From positions 1-64,000 of the forward strand of contig NZ_ATDN01000045.1 of NCBI RefSeq assembly GCF_004014805.1: a DNA stretch of 64,000 nucleotides, written 5' to 3'. The position numbers were made by a program, and so were the translations under genes. Below the pieces are notes generated by a model. The model was given only the letters and a program-made list of their open reading frames with translations, searched no databases and was not told the origin of the DNA. The first letter of the stretch is position 1; each line of letters opens with the position of its first letter. Positions 24,701 to 33,453 of the stretch are shown in pieces. Origin of the DNA: Mycolicibacterium elephantis DSM 44368. Its GTDB lineage: Bacteria > Actinomycetota > Actinomycetes > Mycobacteriales > Mycobacteriaceae.

Positions 24701-25494
24701 CACCTCTTCTCCCAGATCAGTTCGGCGACGTCGCTTCCGGCATGCTGCGCCTTGTTCTCGTACTTGGTGACCGGGCGCTCGACGGAGATGGGCAGGGTGT
24801 CGGTGTCGGTGACTCGGCGCAGCCGGGGTTCGGCGTCCCCGACCTCGGCGATGTGCTCGGCGTAGCCGGCGTGGTCGGTGGCGACGTGCAGCACCCCGCC
24901 GGGCCGCAGCCGGTCGGCGATCAGGGCCACGGTCGCCGGTTGCAGCAGTCGACGCTTGTGGTGCCGCGCCTTGGGCCAGGGGTCGGGAAAGAACACCCGC
25001 ACCCCGGTCAGGGAGCCGGGGCCGAACATGTGGGTCAGGACGTCGACGCCGTCACCGCGCACCAGTCGGATGTTGGTCACGCCCTCCCGGTCGATCGCCG
25101 ACAGCAGCTGCGCCAGCCCGCGCCGGTAGACCTCAACGGCCACCACGTCCAGGTCGGGCTCCGCCTTGGCCATCGCCAACGTCGAGGTGCCCGCGCCGCA
25201 CCCGATCTCCACCACCACCGGTGCGCTGCGTTTGAACCACGCCTCGGTGTCCAGCCGCGGGGCCGGCCCGTCCACGTCGCGCGCATGGACGCCGAGCTCC
25301 GGCCACAGCCTTTCCCAGGTCGCCTGCTGAGCTGCGGAGAGCGCCGTGCGCCGGGTGCGGAAGCTCGTGACCCGGGGATACCGATGCTGCGCATCGGCGA
25401 CATCGGGCGCCGGAGCCGAGGCGTGCGCGACGTCGGGCGCCGGAGCCGAGGCGTCGGCGACATCGGGCAGATGCATCCGTCCATGGTCGCTCAT
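24700..25494 (-). CDS. trmB: tRNA (guanine-N7)-methyltransferase
   Basis: TrmB makes m7G46 in the variable loop of tRNAs, using SAM. The 264-residue protein has the methyltransferase loop VVVEIGCGAGTSTLAMAKAE, VDVVAVEVYRRGLAQLL-like strand 2 region and the TrmB signature RVFFPDPWPKARHHKRRLL, followed by HVATDHAGYAEHI. ATG 25494 (MSDHGRMHL) gives the family's usual length; 25572 would add 26 residues. The N-terminus carries a ten-residue repeat (DVADASAPAP, DVAHASAPAP) encoded by a 30-bp tandem repeat, forming a flexible leader before the catalytic domain. It is the first gene of the trmB-NYN-mmpL3 run. Confidence 0.93.
   Translation of the reverse strand: MSDHGRMHLPDVADASAPAPDVAHASAPAPDVADAQHRYPRVTSFRTRRTALSAAQQATWERLWPELGVHARDVDGPAPRLDTEAWFKRSAPVVVEIGCGAGTSTLAMAKAEPDLDVVAVEVYRRGLAQLLSAIDREGVTNIRLVRGDGVDVLTHMFGPGSLTGVRVFFPDPWPKARHHKRRLLQPATVALIADRLRPGGVLHVATDHAGYAEHIAEVGDAEPRLRRVTDTDTLPISVERPVTKYENKAQHAGSDVAELIWEKR
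25398..25467. repeat. 30-bp tandem repeat inside trmB, 2.3 copies
   Basis: Copies begin at 25401 and 25431, with a partial third at 25461; each contains the shared stretch TCGGGCGCCGGAGCCGAGGC. It is in frame and encodes the decapeptide DVA(D/H)ASAPAP in the TrmB N-terminus. Copies differ at three or four bases, so it is short and slightly degenerate. Confidence 0.85.
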
Positions 25495-25525
25495 GTCCGC
25501 CCGAGTACCCGCATCGTGGTACAGA

Positions 25526-26653
25526 TTGATACCCAACAGTTGCCTTCGGCTGGTATGCGGCCCGCTGTCCACAGCCTCGGCAACTGCCGCTCAACCCCGT
25601 GCCCGTGGCAGTGTCACGATCATCAGTGGGAAAGGGCCCGCCGCAGCGGCGCCTGCCGACCGGAACAGGGAAGGCCGCCAGATTTTCGTCGACGCGCTGA
25701 CAGAGCTCGCCGAGGCCAGCCGCAATCCGCGGCTGCGGTCGATCCTGAAGCCGTTGACCGCGCCGCTGACGGTTGCCGTGCGGGGCCGCGCCGGTGTCGG
25801 CTGCACGACGGTGGGTGCGGCGTTGACGGCGGCCGGCGTCCCCGTCACCGACGCGTCCGCCGCCGACGTCGACGTCGCGGTGATCGCCGAGGCGCTCAAA
25901 CCCGAGGACACGACGCTGATCGGCGCGTCGCAGCGGCCCACGGTGGTGGTGCTCAACAAGGCCGACCTGGCCGGGTTCGGCGCCGGCGCACCGCTGGCGA
26001 CGGCGCATCGCCGCGCCGCGGACTGCCGCGCGCTGACCGGCGTGCCGACCGTGCCGATGGTCGGGCTGCTGGCCGTCGTCACGCTCGAGGACGACATGCT
26101 CGCCGCGCTGTCGGCCCTTGTGCACGAACCCGCCGACCTGACGTCGACCGACGCGTTCGTGCAGTGCGCCCATCCGGTCGCGGTGTCGGTGCGACGACGG
26201 CTGCTCGACGCGCTCGACCGGTTCGGCATCGTGTACGCGGTGCAGGCGCTCGCGGACGGCGCCGAGCCCGCCGCGCTGCCGGGGGTGCTGCGCCTGCACA
26301 GCCTGGTCGATCGCGTCGTCGCGCAGATCGACGCGGCCTGCGCGCCGCTTCGGTACCAGCGCCTCCGGACGGCGGTCGTCGAGTTGCGGGCGCTGGCCGC
26401 CCGGTCCGGCGATGAACGGTTGGCGGCGTTCCTGACCGGCGACGACGCGGTACTCGGCGCCATGGCGGCCGCGGTCGACGTGGTCGAGGCCGCAGGTGTG
26501 CCCGTCGACCGGGGAGACGACGCGGGCGCGCATCTGCGCCGCGCCGTGCACTGGCGCCGCTACGGCCGCGGCCCGGTCGCCGCCCTGCACCGCCAGTGCG
26601 CCGCCGACATCACCCGGGGCTCGCTGCGTCTGCTGGAGCGGTGCGGTGAGTGA
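25526..26653 (+). CDS. P-loop GTPase-like protein (Rv0209-like), start uncertain
   Basis: About 375 residues if the TTG at 25526 is used; the only upstream in-frame alternative is an ATG at 25493 that overlaps the trmB start codon. The conserved part begins near base 25680 (QIFVDALTELAEA). It contains a glycine loop VRGRAGVGCTTVG, in which the usual Walker A lysine is a cysteine, and an intact NKAD in VVVLNKADLAGFG, so it looks like a GTPase-fold protein with an altered P-loop. The rest is helical. It overlaps the next gene by 8 bp and is surely co-expressed with it. Function unknown; the pair recalls dynamin-like or IniA/IniC-type proteins but similarity is not strong enough to name them. 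Confidence 0.7.
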   Translation: MIPNSCLRLVCGPLSTASATAAQPRARGSVTIISGKGPAAAAPADRNREGRQIFVDALTELAEASRNPRLRSILKPLTAPLTVAVRGRAGVGCTTVGAALTAAGVPVTDASAADVDVAVIAEALKPEDTTLIGASQRPTVVVLNKADLAGFGAGAPLATAHRRAADCRALTGVPTVPMVGLLAVVTLEDDMLAALSALVHEPADLTSTDAFVQCAHPVAVSVRRRLLDALDRFGIVYAVQALADGAEPAALPGVLRLHSLVDRVVAQIDAACAPLRYQRLRTAVVELRALAARSGDERLAAFLTGDDAVLGAMAAAVDVVEAAGVPVDRGDDAGAHLRRAVHWRRYGRGPVAALHRQCAADITRGSLRLLERCGE

Positions 26654-28091
26654 TCCGGCCGCGTCGGCCGACGCCGTGGTCGCCGAGATCGAACCCGGCC
26701 TGAGCCCACCCGCGGTGCGGCGCCGCGACGTGGTGCTGGTGACCGGCCCGTGGCTGGCGGGCACCACCAGGCTGGTCGCGGCGCTGCGGGAACGCCTGCC
26801 CGAACACACGTTCGTCGAAGCCGGCGAGCTGGGCCAGGCCGAGGCCCCGGCCGCGGTGGTGTTCGTGGTCTCAGCGGTGGCGCCGCTGACCGAATCCGAC
26901 TGTGCGCTGCTCGAATTGGCGACCCGCCACACCGACCTGGTGGTGGGTGTGGTGTCGAAGATCGACGCGCACCGCAACTGGCGTGACGTGCTTGCCGCCG
27001 ACCGTGCCGCGCTCGCCGGCCGGGCACCGCGCTACGCCGACGTGTCATGGGTGGGTGTGGCGGCCGCACCCGACCTGGGGGAGCCACGCCTCGACGAACT
27101 GGTGGACCTGCTGCGCCGACAGCTCGCCGACCCCGACCTCGAACGCCGAAACCGGTTGCGCGCGTGGGAGACCCGGCTGCTCGCGCTGATCGACCGGCAC
27201 CGTGCCGACGGCGACGGTCTGGACCGGCAGGCCCGTGTCGAGACGTTGCGCGCCCAACGGGACGAGGTGGTGCGCGCCCGGCGGCTGGCGCGGTCCGAAC
27301 ACACCATCGCGCTGCGCAGCCAACTGCAGCAGGCCCGCCTGCAGCTCGGCTACTTCGCGCGCAACCGCTGCACCTCGGTGCGCGCCGAGCTGGCCGAGGA
27401 CGCGTCGCAGACCGGCCGCCGCGGGCTCGGCGACTTTCAGTCCTACGTGCGCAGGCGCGCGGACGACGTCGTCGCCGAGGTCGACGAGGGGATCACCGCT
27501 CACCTGCGCGACATGGCCGCCGGGCTGAACCTGCCCGCCCCGCCACTGCCGAGCCCGTCGTCGACCCCCGACATCGCGGCGCCGCCGCTGAAGTCCCGGC
27601 GGCTGGAGACGCAGCTGATGACGATCCTCGGGGCGGGGTTCGGGCTGGGTGTGGCGCTGATGGTGATCCGGCTGTTTGCCGGGCTGGCGCCGGGCCTGAC
27701 CGTCGTCGGCCTGCTGGTCGGCGGGCTGGTGGGGCTGGTGGTGACGGTGTGGGTGGTGGGGATTCGGGGGCTGCTGCAGGACCGCGCCGTGATGGACCGC
27801 TGGGTCACCGAGGTCACCAACACGCTGCGTTCGGCGGTCGAGGAACGGGTCGGCAGCCGCGTACTGGCGGCCGAAACGGCGTTGACGTCGGAACTGAGCG
27901 CCCGCGAGCAGGCGGAGAGCGCCGCGGCCGAGGGCCGGATGGCCGAGATCAACGTCGAGCTGCGCGAACACGCCCTGCAGACCGCCCGCGCCGCCGCCGT
28001 GCGCGACCAGCGGCTGCCGACGCTGCAGCAAGCCCTCGATGCGGTCCGCGCCGAATTGGTGGTGGACAAAACTCACGAGGACGTCGACTGA
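26646..28091 (+). CDS. GTPase-like membrane protein with coiled coils (Rv0210-like)
   Basis: A 481-residue protein starting at GTG 26646, overlapping the previous stop by 8 bp. Residues about 24-45 form a Walker-like loop, VLVTGPWLAGTTRLV, again without the P-loop lysine, and VVSKIDAH replaces NKxD. Long helical segments with heptad character follow (RSEHTIALRSQLQQARLQL). A membrane hairpin lies at about residues 328-380 (ILGAGFGLGVALMVIRLFAG, LTVVGLLVGGLVGLVVTV), and the C-terminus returns to coiled coil. The plan of GTPase head, helical stalk and membrane hairpin resembles bacterial dynamin-like proteins. It probably works with its neighbour at the membrane; role unknown. Confidence 0.7.
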   Translation: MSDPAASADAVVAEIEPGLSPPAVRRRDVVLVTGPWLAGTTRLVAALRERLPEHTFVEAGELGQAEAPAAVVFVVSAVAPLTESDCALLELATRHTDLVVGVVSKIDAHRNWRDVLAADRAALAGRAPRYADVSWVGVAAAPDLGEPRLDELVDLLRRQLADPDLERRNRLRAWETRLLALIDRHRADGDGLDRQARVETLRAQRDEVVRARRLARSEHTIALRSQLQQARLQLGYFARNRCTSVRAELAEDASQTGRRGLGDFQSYVRRRADDVVAEVDEGITAHLRDMAAGLNLPAPPLPSPSSTPDIAAPPLKSRRLETQLMTILGAGFGLGVALMVIRLFAGLAPGLTVVGLLVGGLVGLVVTVWVVGIRGLLQDRAVMDRWVTEVTNTLRSAVEERVGSRVLAAETALTSELSAREQAESAAAEGRMAEINVELREHALQTARAAAVRDQRLPTLQQALDAVRAELVVDKTHEDVD

Positions 28092-28279
28092 ATCGGCAAA
28101 ACCGCCGAAAAGGCCTTTCTGAATCGTTCCTGTGAGTGATCGGACATCCTCCCGATTCACCACTGCCACGTCACGGACGATAACCTCGTATAGGAGGACA
28201 ACCGATTTCCCCGGCCCTTCCTGTTGGCCGGCGCTCTCGGTGCCTGGGTCCTGGCAGAAACCGTACACAGGAGATTTTG

Positions 28280-30106
28280 ATGACCGCAGCGACTATTCCG
28301 GGTCTGGATACCGCACCGACGAAGCACAAGGGGCTGCTCGCCTGGGTCCAGGAGGTCGCCGAGTTGACGCAGCCCGATCGGGTGGTCTTCACCGACGGCT
28401 CCGAAGAGGAGAACGCGCGGCTGTGCCAGCAACTCGTGGAGGCGGGCACCTTCACGCGTCTTGACGACAAGAAGAAGCCGAACTCCTACCTCGCGTTGTC
28501 AGACCCCTCCGACGTGGCGCGCGTGGAGTCGCGCACCTTCATCTGTACCGAGCGCGAAATCGACGCCGGTCCGACCAACAACTGGATGGACCCCGCCGAG
28601 ATGCGCGGCATCATGACCGATCTCTACCGGGGCTGCATGCGGGGCCGCACCATGTACGTGGTGCCGTTCTGCATGGGCCCGCTCGGCGCCGAGGACCCCA
28701 AGTTGGGCGTCGAGATCACCGACTCCGAGTACGTCGTCGTCTCGATGCGCACGATGACCCGGATGGGTACGGCCGCGCTGGACAAGATCGGCGACGACGG
28801 CTTCTTCGTCAAGGCGCTGCACTCCGTCGGCGCCCCGCTCGAGCCCGGCCAGAAAGACGTGCCGTGGCCGTGCAACGACACCAAGTACATCACCCACTTC
28901 CCCGAGACCCGCGAGATCTGGAGCTACGGTTCGGGTTACGGCGGCAACGCGCTGCTGGGCAAGAAGTGCTACGCGCTGCGGATCGCCTCCGCGATCGCCC
29001 ATGACGAGGGCTGGCTCGCCGAGCACATGTTGATCCTCAAGCTGATCAGCCCGGAGGACAAGGCCTACTACATCGCGGCGGCGTTCCCGTCGGCGTGCGG
29101 CAAGACCAACCTCGCGATGATCCGGCCGACGATCCCGGGCTGGCGCGCGGAAACCCTCGGCGACGACATCGCCTGGATGCGGTTCGGCAAGGACGGCCGG
29201 TTGTACGCGGTCAACCCCGAGGCCGGTTTCTTCGGTGTCGCGCCCGGCACCAACTGGAAGACCAACCCGAACGCGATGAAGACCATCGAGGCCGGCAACA
29301 CCGTGTTCACCAACGTCGCGCTGACCGACGACGGCGACGTGTGGTGGGAAGGCCTGGAGGGCGACCCGCAACACCTCATCGACTGGAAGGGCCGCGACTG
29401 GACGCCCGCCTCCGACGAGAAGGCCGCCCACCCGAACTCGCGCTACTGCACGCCGATGTCGCAGTGCCCGATCCTGGCGCCCGAGTGGGACGACCCGCAG
29501 GGCGTGCCGATCTCGGCGATCCTGTTCGGCGCCCGGCGCAAGACGACGGTGCCGCTGGTGACCCAGGCCCGCGACTGGAAGCACGGCGTGTTCATCGGCG
29601 CGACGATGGGCTCCGAGCAGACCGCCGCCGCGGAGGGCAAGGTCGGCACGGTGCGGCGTGACCCGATGGCGATGCTGCCGTTCCTCGGCTACAACGTCGG
29701 CGACTACTTCGCCCACTGGATCGACATCGGCAAGCAGTCCGACGAGTCGAAGCTGCCGAAGATCTTCTTCGTCAACTGGTTCCGCAGGGACGCCGACGGC
29801 GGCTTCCTGTGGCCGGGCTTCGGCGAGAACAGCCGCGTGCTGAAGTGGGCCATCGACCGTATCGAAGGCCGCGCGGAGGGACGCACCACGCCGATCGGCA
29901 TCGTGCCCAGCGCCGGGGACCTGGACCTGACGGGTCTGGACGTCGACCCGGCCGACGTCGACGCCGCGCTGGCGATCAACGTCGACGAGTGGCGCGAAGA
30001 GATCCCGCTGATCGAGGAGTGGTTCGAGTTCGTCGGCGAGAAACTGCCCACGGGCATCAAGGACGAGTTCGAGGCCCTCAAGCAGCGCCTCTCCGAAGCG
30101 GAGTAA
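28280..30106 (+). CDS. pckG: Phosphoenolpyruvate carboxykinase (GTP)
   Basis: This 608-residue enzyme converts oxaloacetate and GTP to PEP and CO2, the entry to gluconeogenesis that mycobacteria need when growing on lipids. The kinase loop FPSACGKTNLAMI binds GTP; the substrate and Mn sites are seen in YGGNALLGKKCYALRIAS and the C-terminal NWFRRDADGGFLWPGFGENS. Length is that of GTP-type enzymes. The ATG at 28280 follows AGGAGA; a TTG just before it (28277) is unlikely. The 188 bp upstream gap holds no gene but includes an AGGAGG-like stretch at 28191 with no start codon behind it. A perfect hairpin ends the transcript. Confidence 0.97.
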   Translation: MTAATIPGLDTAPTKHKGLLAWVQEVAELTQPDRVVFTDGSEEENARLCQQLVEAGTFTRLDDKKKPNSYLALSDPSDVARVESRTFICTEREIDAGPTNNWMDPAEMRGIMTDLYRGCMRGRTMYVVPFCMGPLGAEDPKLGVEITDSEYVVVSMRTMTRMGTAALDKIGDDGFFVKALHSVGAPLEPGQKDVPWPCNDTKYITHFPETREIWSYGSGYGGNALLGKKCYALRIASAIAHDEGWLAEHMLILKLISPEDKAYYIAAAFPSACGKTNLAMIRPTIPGWRAETLGDDIAWMRFGKDGRLYAVNPEAGFFGVAPGTNWKTNPNAMKTIEAGNTVFTNVALTDDGDVWWEGLEGDPQHLIDWKGRDWTPASDEKAAHPNSRYCTPMSQCPILAPEWDDPQGVPISAILFGARRKTTVPLVTQARDWKHGVFIGATMGSEQTAAAEGKVGTVRRDPMAMLPFLGYNVGDYFAHWIDIGKQSDESKLPKIFFVNWFRRDADGGFLWPGFGENSRVLKWAIDRIEGRAEGRTTPIGIVPSAGDLDLTGLDVDPADVDAALAINVDEWREEIPLIEEWFEFVGEKLPTGIKDEFEALKQRLSEAE

Positions 30107-30156
30107 CGCACAGTCTGCTTGCCGAGCTGGGCCCATCCCGCAGGTAGCGGAACGCA

Positions 30157-30190
30157 AAAACCCCCAAATCCCCAGTGGTTTGGGGGTTTT
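30157..30190. terminator. Bidirectional terminator after pckG
   Basis: Perfect 12-base arms AAAACCCCCAAA (30157-30168) and TTTGGGGGTTTT (30179-30190) around a 10-base loop, giving T-tracts on both strands. It lies between convergent pckG and the GMC oxidoreductase gene. The bases right after it (CGCGTCTTCTCGCGG) repeat those after the hairpin at 7413-7469. Confidence 0.9.
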
Positions 30191-30206
30191 CGCGTCTTCT
30201 CGCGGG

Positions 30207-31808
30207 CTAGCCGCCGTCGAGGATGAACTCGGCCGCGCGGCCCGCCCACGCCATCGTCGGGCCCATCAGGTTGCCGGAGATCATCGTGGGCTGGCTGGCG
30301 CAGTCGACGATGCGCAGGCCTTCGATACCCCGCACGCGGCAGCGGTCGTCGACGATGTCGTCGTCGTGGGGCCCCATCGCACACGTGGCGACGGCGTGGC
30401 TGCCGGTCGCGCCGGTCGCGGTGATGCCCGCCAGGATCTCGTCGTCGGACTGCCTGTCGGGCCCTGGCCGGCTCTCGGTCTTGACCTTCTCGGCGATCGG
30501 CGACTGCTCGAACCACTGCCGCATCCAGCGCAGCAACGCGACGCTGGTCTCGCGGTCGTATTCGGTGGCAAGGTAATTCGCGTCGACGGTCAACGGGGCG
30601 TCCGGGTCGGGCGAGGTGATCCACACGCTGCCCTCCGACGTCGAACGCAGCACCTCACCCATGCACGACACCCCGCCGACGTCCTCGACACCCGCCGGGG
30701 CGTCGGGCCGGACCGAACCCACCGACATCATCCGCACCAGCACCTGGCCGTCGACGCGGTCCACGCCGGGTGTCGTCTTGAAGATCGCCATCACGTCGCC
30801 GGTCGGGGTGGCCAGCGGCCCCTTGCGGTTGGCCAGGTACTTCAGCGCGGTCAGGCCCTTGGCCTTGGTGTCGCGCAGCAACCGGTTGTAGCCGATGTCC
30901 TCGGCGAGCTGGTAGGTGTTGATGACGCAGAAGTGCTCGAGCATGCGGCGGCCGACGTTGTCGCGCTCGAGATACACCGGGACGCCCGCGGCGTCGAGCA
31001 CCTCGCGTGGGCCAACACCGGAGAGCTGCAACAACTTCGGCGACTCCAGCGCGCCCAGCGCCATGATCAGCTCGCGCCGCGGCCGCAGCTGGCTGACATT
31101 GCCCTCGGTGCGCACCTCCACGCCCGCCGCGCGACCCTGCTCGAAGACCAGCCGGAGTGCCTTGGTGTTGAGCGCCAGGTGCAGGTTGGGCCGCTTGAGC
31201 ACGGGCCGCAGAAACGCCTTGGCGGCGGTGACGCGGGCGCCGCGCGAAATCGTCGCCATGGCGGGGCCGACGCGCTCGTCGTCGAACTCGTTGTAGTCCT
31301 GCACGCTGCGCAACCCGAGTTTCACGCCGGCGTCGATCAGGTCGAACACCAACTGGTCGGGGTCGCGCGGGGTGGTGATCGGCAGCTCGCCCCCGGCCCC
31401 GCGGGTCGGTGAAGCCCCGAACTGGTTGTCCTCGAACGCCTTGTACACGGGCAGGATGTCGTCCCAGCCCCAACCGCTGTTGCCGCGGCGCACCAACTCG
31501 TCGTAGTCCTCGCGGTCGCCGCGGTTGTAGACCAGGCCGTTGATCGCGGTGGACCCGCCGAGGACTTTGCCGCGCGGCCACGTCTCGGTGCGGCCCTCGG
31601 GCCCGAACGGCTGCAGCTGGTAGCCCCAGGAGTACTTGTCGTTGCCGAACAGCGCGGCGCTGATCATCGGCACGTGGATGTAGGGATTGCGGTCGCGCCC
31701 ACCGGCTTCGACCAGCAGCACCTCGTTGTTGGGATCCGCCGACAGCCGGTTCGCCAGCACACAGCCTGCCGCGCCTGCCCCCAGGATCACGTAGTCGTAC
31801 TCGGCCAT
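30207..31808 (-). CDS. GMC-family FAD oxidoreductase
   Basis: A 533-residue glucose-methanol-choline oxidoreductase. The FAD motif DYVILGAGAAGCVLANRLS is at the N-terminus; GMC signature 1 is seen in GKVLGGSTAINGLVYNRG, and signature 2 in GALESPKLLQLSGVG. The catalytic C-terminal region has GATGSHAVATCAMG (active His) and ends with CASQPTMISGNLMGPTMAWA. The enzyme oxidises a primary alcohol; choline dehydrogenase or alkanol/PEG dehydrogenase are the nearest types. ATG 31808 is chosen over 31895, which adds 29 residues before the FAD motif. It is divergent from the fadD4-like gene with a palindromic operator between them, so both may answer to one regulator. Confidence 0.9.
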   Translation of the reverse strand: MAEYDYVILGAGAAGCVLANRLSADPNNEVLLVEAGGRDRNPYIHVPMISAALFGNDKYSWGYQLQPFGPEGRTETWPRGKVLGGSTAINGLVYNRGDREDYDELVRRGNSGWGWDDILPVYKAFEDNQFGASPTRGAGGELPITTPRDPDQLVFDLIDAGVKLGLRSVQDYNEFDDERVGPAMATISRGARVTAAKAFLRPVLKRPNLHLALNTKALRLVFEQGRAAGVEVRTEGNVSQLRPRRELIMALGALESPKLLQLSGVGPREVLDAAGVPVYLERDNVGRRMLEHFCVINTYQLAEDIGYNRLLRDTKAKGLTALKYLANRKGPLATPTGDVMAIFKTTPGVDRVDGQVLVRMMSVGSVRPDAPAGVEDVGGVSCMGEVLRSTSEGSVWITSPDPDAPLTVDANYLATEYDRETSVALLRWMRQWFEQSPIAEKVKTESRPGPDRQSDDEILAGITATGATGSHAVATCAMGPHDDDIVDDRCRVRGIEGLRIVDCASQPTMISGNLMGPTMAWAGRAAEFILDGG

Positions 31809-31888
31809 GGGTGGGCTGTCCTTTCCTCGTTTGCTCCGCGCCAGCAAACAGGTTACGGCAGCGCGCCGGGGCGGGCGGCCGAGGCCTC

Positions 31889-31902
31889 TTGACACCTGTC
31901 AA
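31889..31902. promoter_or_regulatory. Palindromic operator TTGACACCTGTCAA
   Basis: Six-base perfect arms with a CC spacer, 25 bp before the fadD4-like start and 80 bp before the divergent GMC oxidoreductase start. The first six bases also read TTGACA, a -35 consensus, with TAAGGT as a possible -10 eleven to twelve bases too near for ideal spacing. The form is typical of TetR-family repressors of fatty-acid genes. Confidence 0.6.
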
Positions 31903-31926
31903 AATCGTTCGTCGTAAGGTCATTAC

Positions 31927-33453
31927 ATGCAGATCCGCGAACATGCTGAGGCCACGCCAGACAAGCCTGCCGTCATCATGCACCCGGCAGGAACCGTGGT
32001 GACGTTCGGTGAGCTGGAGGCACGCGCGAACCGGTTGGCACACCATTTCCGGCAAGCGGGGCTGGTGGAGGGCGACGCCGTCGCGGTGCTGATGGAGAAC
32101 AACGAGCACCTCCACGCCGTGATGTGGGCGGCCCGCCGCTGCGGGCTGTACTACGCGGTGATCAACACGCACCTCACCCCGGCCGAGGCGGCCTACATCA
32201 TCGACAACTGCGGCGCCAAGGCGATCATCGGCTCGCAGGCGCTGCGGACCCTCTGTGAGGGCTTGGCGCCGCACCTGCCGGCGGAACTGCCTGGCCTGCT
32301 GATGATCGCCGACGGTGATCTCGAGGGCTGGCAGCGTTACCCCGAATGCGTCGCCGACCACCCATCCGCGCCGATCGACGACGAGATCGAGGGTGACCTT
32401 CTGCAGTACTCGTCGGGAACCACCGGGCGGCCCAAGGGAATTCGGCGCGAACTGCCTCACGTCCACCCGTCGGAGGCGCCGAACATGTTGTCGGCGCTCT
32501 TGATGGCGATTCAAATGGACAGCGACTCGGTGTATCTGAGCCCGGCGCCGCTGTACCACACCGCGCCGTGCCTGTGGACCATGGCCGCACAGGCGATGGG
32601 TGTGACCACCGTCGTGATGTCGAAATTCGATCCCGAGTCGGCACTGCAGGCCATCGAGAAGTACCGGGTCACGAGCGGACAGTTCGTCCCGGCGATGTTC
32701 GTCCGGATGCTCAAACTGCCCGAGTCGGTCCGCAATTCGTACGATGTGTCCAGCATCAAGCGGGTGGTGCACGCGGCGGCCCCGTGCCCGGTGGACATCA
32801 AGATGCAGATGATCGACTGGTGGGGCCCCGTCATCGACGAGTACTACTCGTCGTCCGAAGGTGCGGGCATCACGTTCATCACCGCGGAGGAGTGGCTCAA
32901 GCGGCCGGGTTCGGTCGGCAGGCCGCTGCTCGGCGAGGCCCATGTGCTCGACGAGAACGGCGACGAGCTGCCGCCAGGCCAGGAGGGCCAGATCTATTTC
33001 GCCATGAACGGCATGGAGTTCGTCTACCACAAGGATCCGGAGAAGACGGCCGAGTCCCGTGACCGGCACGGCTGGGTCACCGTCGGCGACGTCGGCTATG
33101 TCGACGAGGACGGGTACATGTTCCTCACCGACCGCAAGCACCACATGATCATCTCCGGCGGGGTGAACATCTACCCTCAGGAGGCGGAGAACCTCCTGGT
33201 GACCCACCCGAAGGTGTTGGATGCCGCGGTGTTCGGCATTCCCGACGAGGAGATGGGCCAGGCCGTCAAGGCGGTGGTGCAGACCGTCGACCCGGCCGAC
33301 GCCACCGAGGAGTTCGGCGAAGAACTGCTCGCCTGGCTACGGGATCGCCTGGCGCACTACAAATGCCCACGGTCCATCTCGTTCGAGGCGCAGCTGCCGC
33401 GCACCGAGACCGGCAAGATGCTCAAGCGGGAGCTGGCCGAAAAGTACTTGTGA
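31927..33453 (+). CDS. fadD4: Acyl-CoA synthetase (FadD4-like)
   Basis: A 508-residue ANL-superfamily enzyme that activates a carboxylic acid with ATP and CoA. The AMP-binding motif is LLQYSSGTTGRPKGIRREL; DEYYSSSEGAGITFITAEEW is the A5 region; the hinge GWVTVGDVGYVDEDGYMFLTDRKH is normal, and the catalytic lysine is in RTETGKMLKREL near the end. The protein matches FadD4 (Rv0214) by position after pckG. It overlaps the next gene (crotonase) in a GTGA junction, so activated acid could be passed to a hydratase or isomerase in one pathway. Substrate unknown. Confidence 0.88.
   Translation: MQIREHAEATPDKPAVIMHPAGTVVTFGELEARANRLAHHFRQAGLVEGDAVAVLMENNEHLHAVMWAARRCGLYYAVINTHLTPAEAAYIIDNCGAKAIIGSQALRTLCEGLAPHLPAELPGLLMIADGDLEGWQRYPECVADHPSAPIDDEIEGDLLQYSSGTTGRPKGIRRELPHVHPSEAPNMLSALLMAIQMDSDSVYLSPAPLYHTAPCLWTMAAQAMGVTTVVMSKFDPESALQAIEKYRVTSGQFVPAMFVRMLKLPESVRNSYDVSSIKRVVHAAAPCPVDIKMQMIDWWGPVIDEYYSSSEGAGITFITAEEWLKRPGSVGRPLLGEAHVLDENGDELPPGQEGQIYFAMNGMEFVYHKDPEKTAESRDRHGWVTVGDVGYVDEDGYMFLTDRKHHMIISGGVNIYPQEAENLLVTHPKVLDAAVFGIPDEEMGQAVKAVVQTVDPADATEEFGEELLAWLRDRLAHYKCPRSISFEAQLPRTETGKMLKRELAEKYL

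Noticed and set aside
25133..26977. Long antisense frame of over 600 residues across trmB and the Rv0209-like gene
   Set aside because: It lies opposite clearly conserved proteins, has Arg/Gly/Ala-rich low-complexity sequence and no recognisable domain; this is a usual by-product of high G+C coding DNA.
28180..28279. AGGAGG-like site at 28191 suggesting a leader peptide before pckG
   Set aside because: No start codon follows at a usable distance, so no leader peptide can be supported.
31927..33453. Assignment of the acyl-CoA ligase to the phosphonate or CoA-transferase pathway
   Set aside because: It is far from that cluster, faces another regulator site and matches fadD4 by position after pckG.
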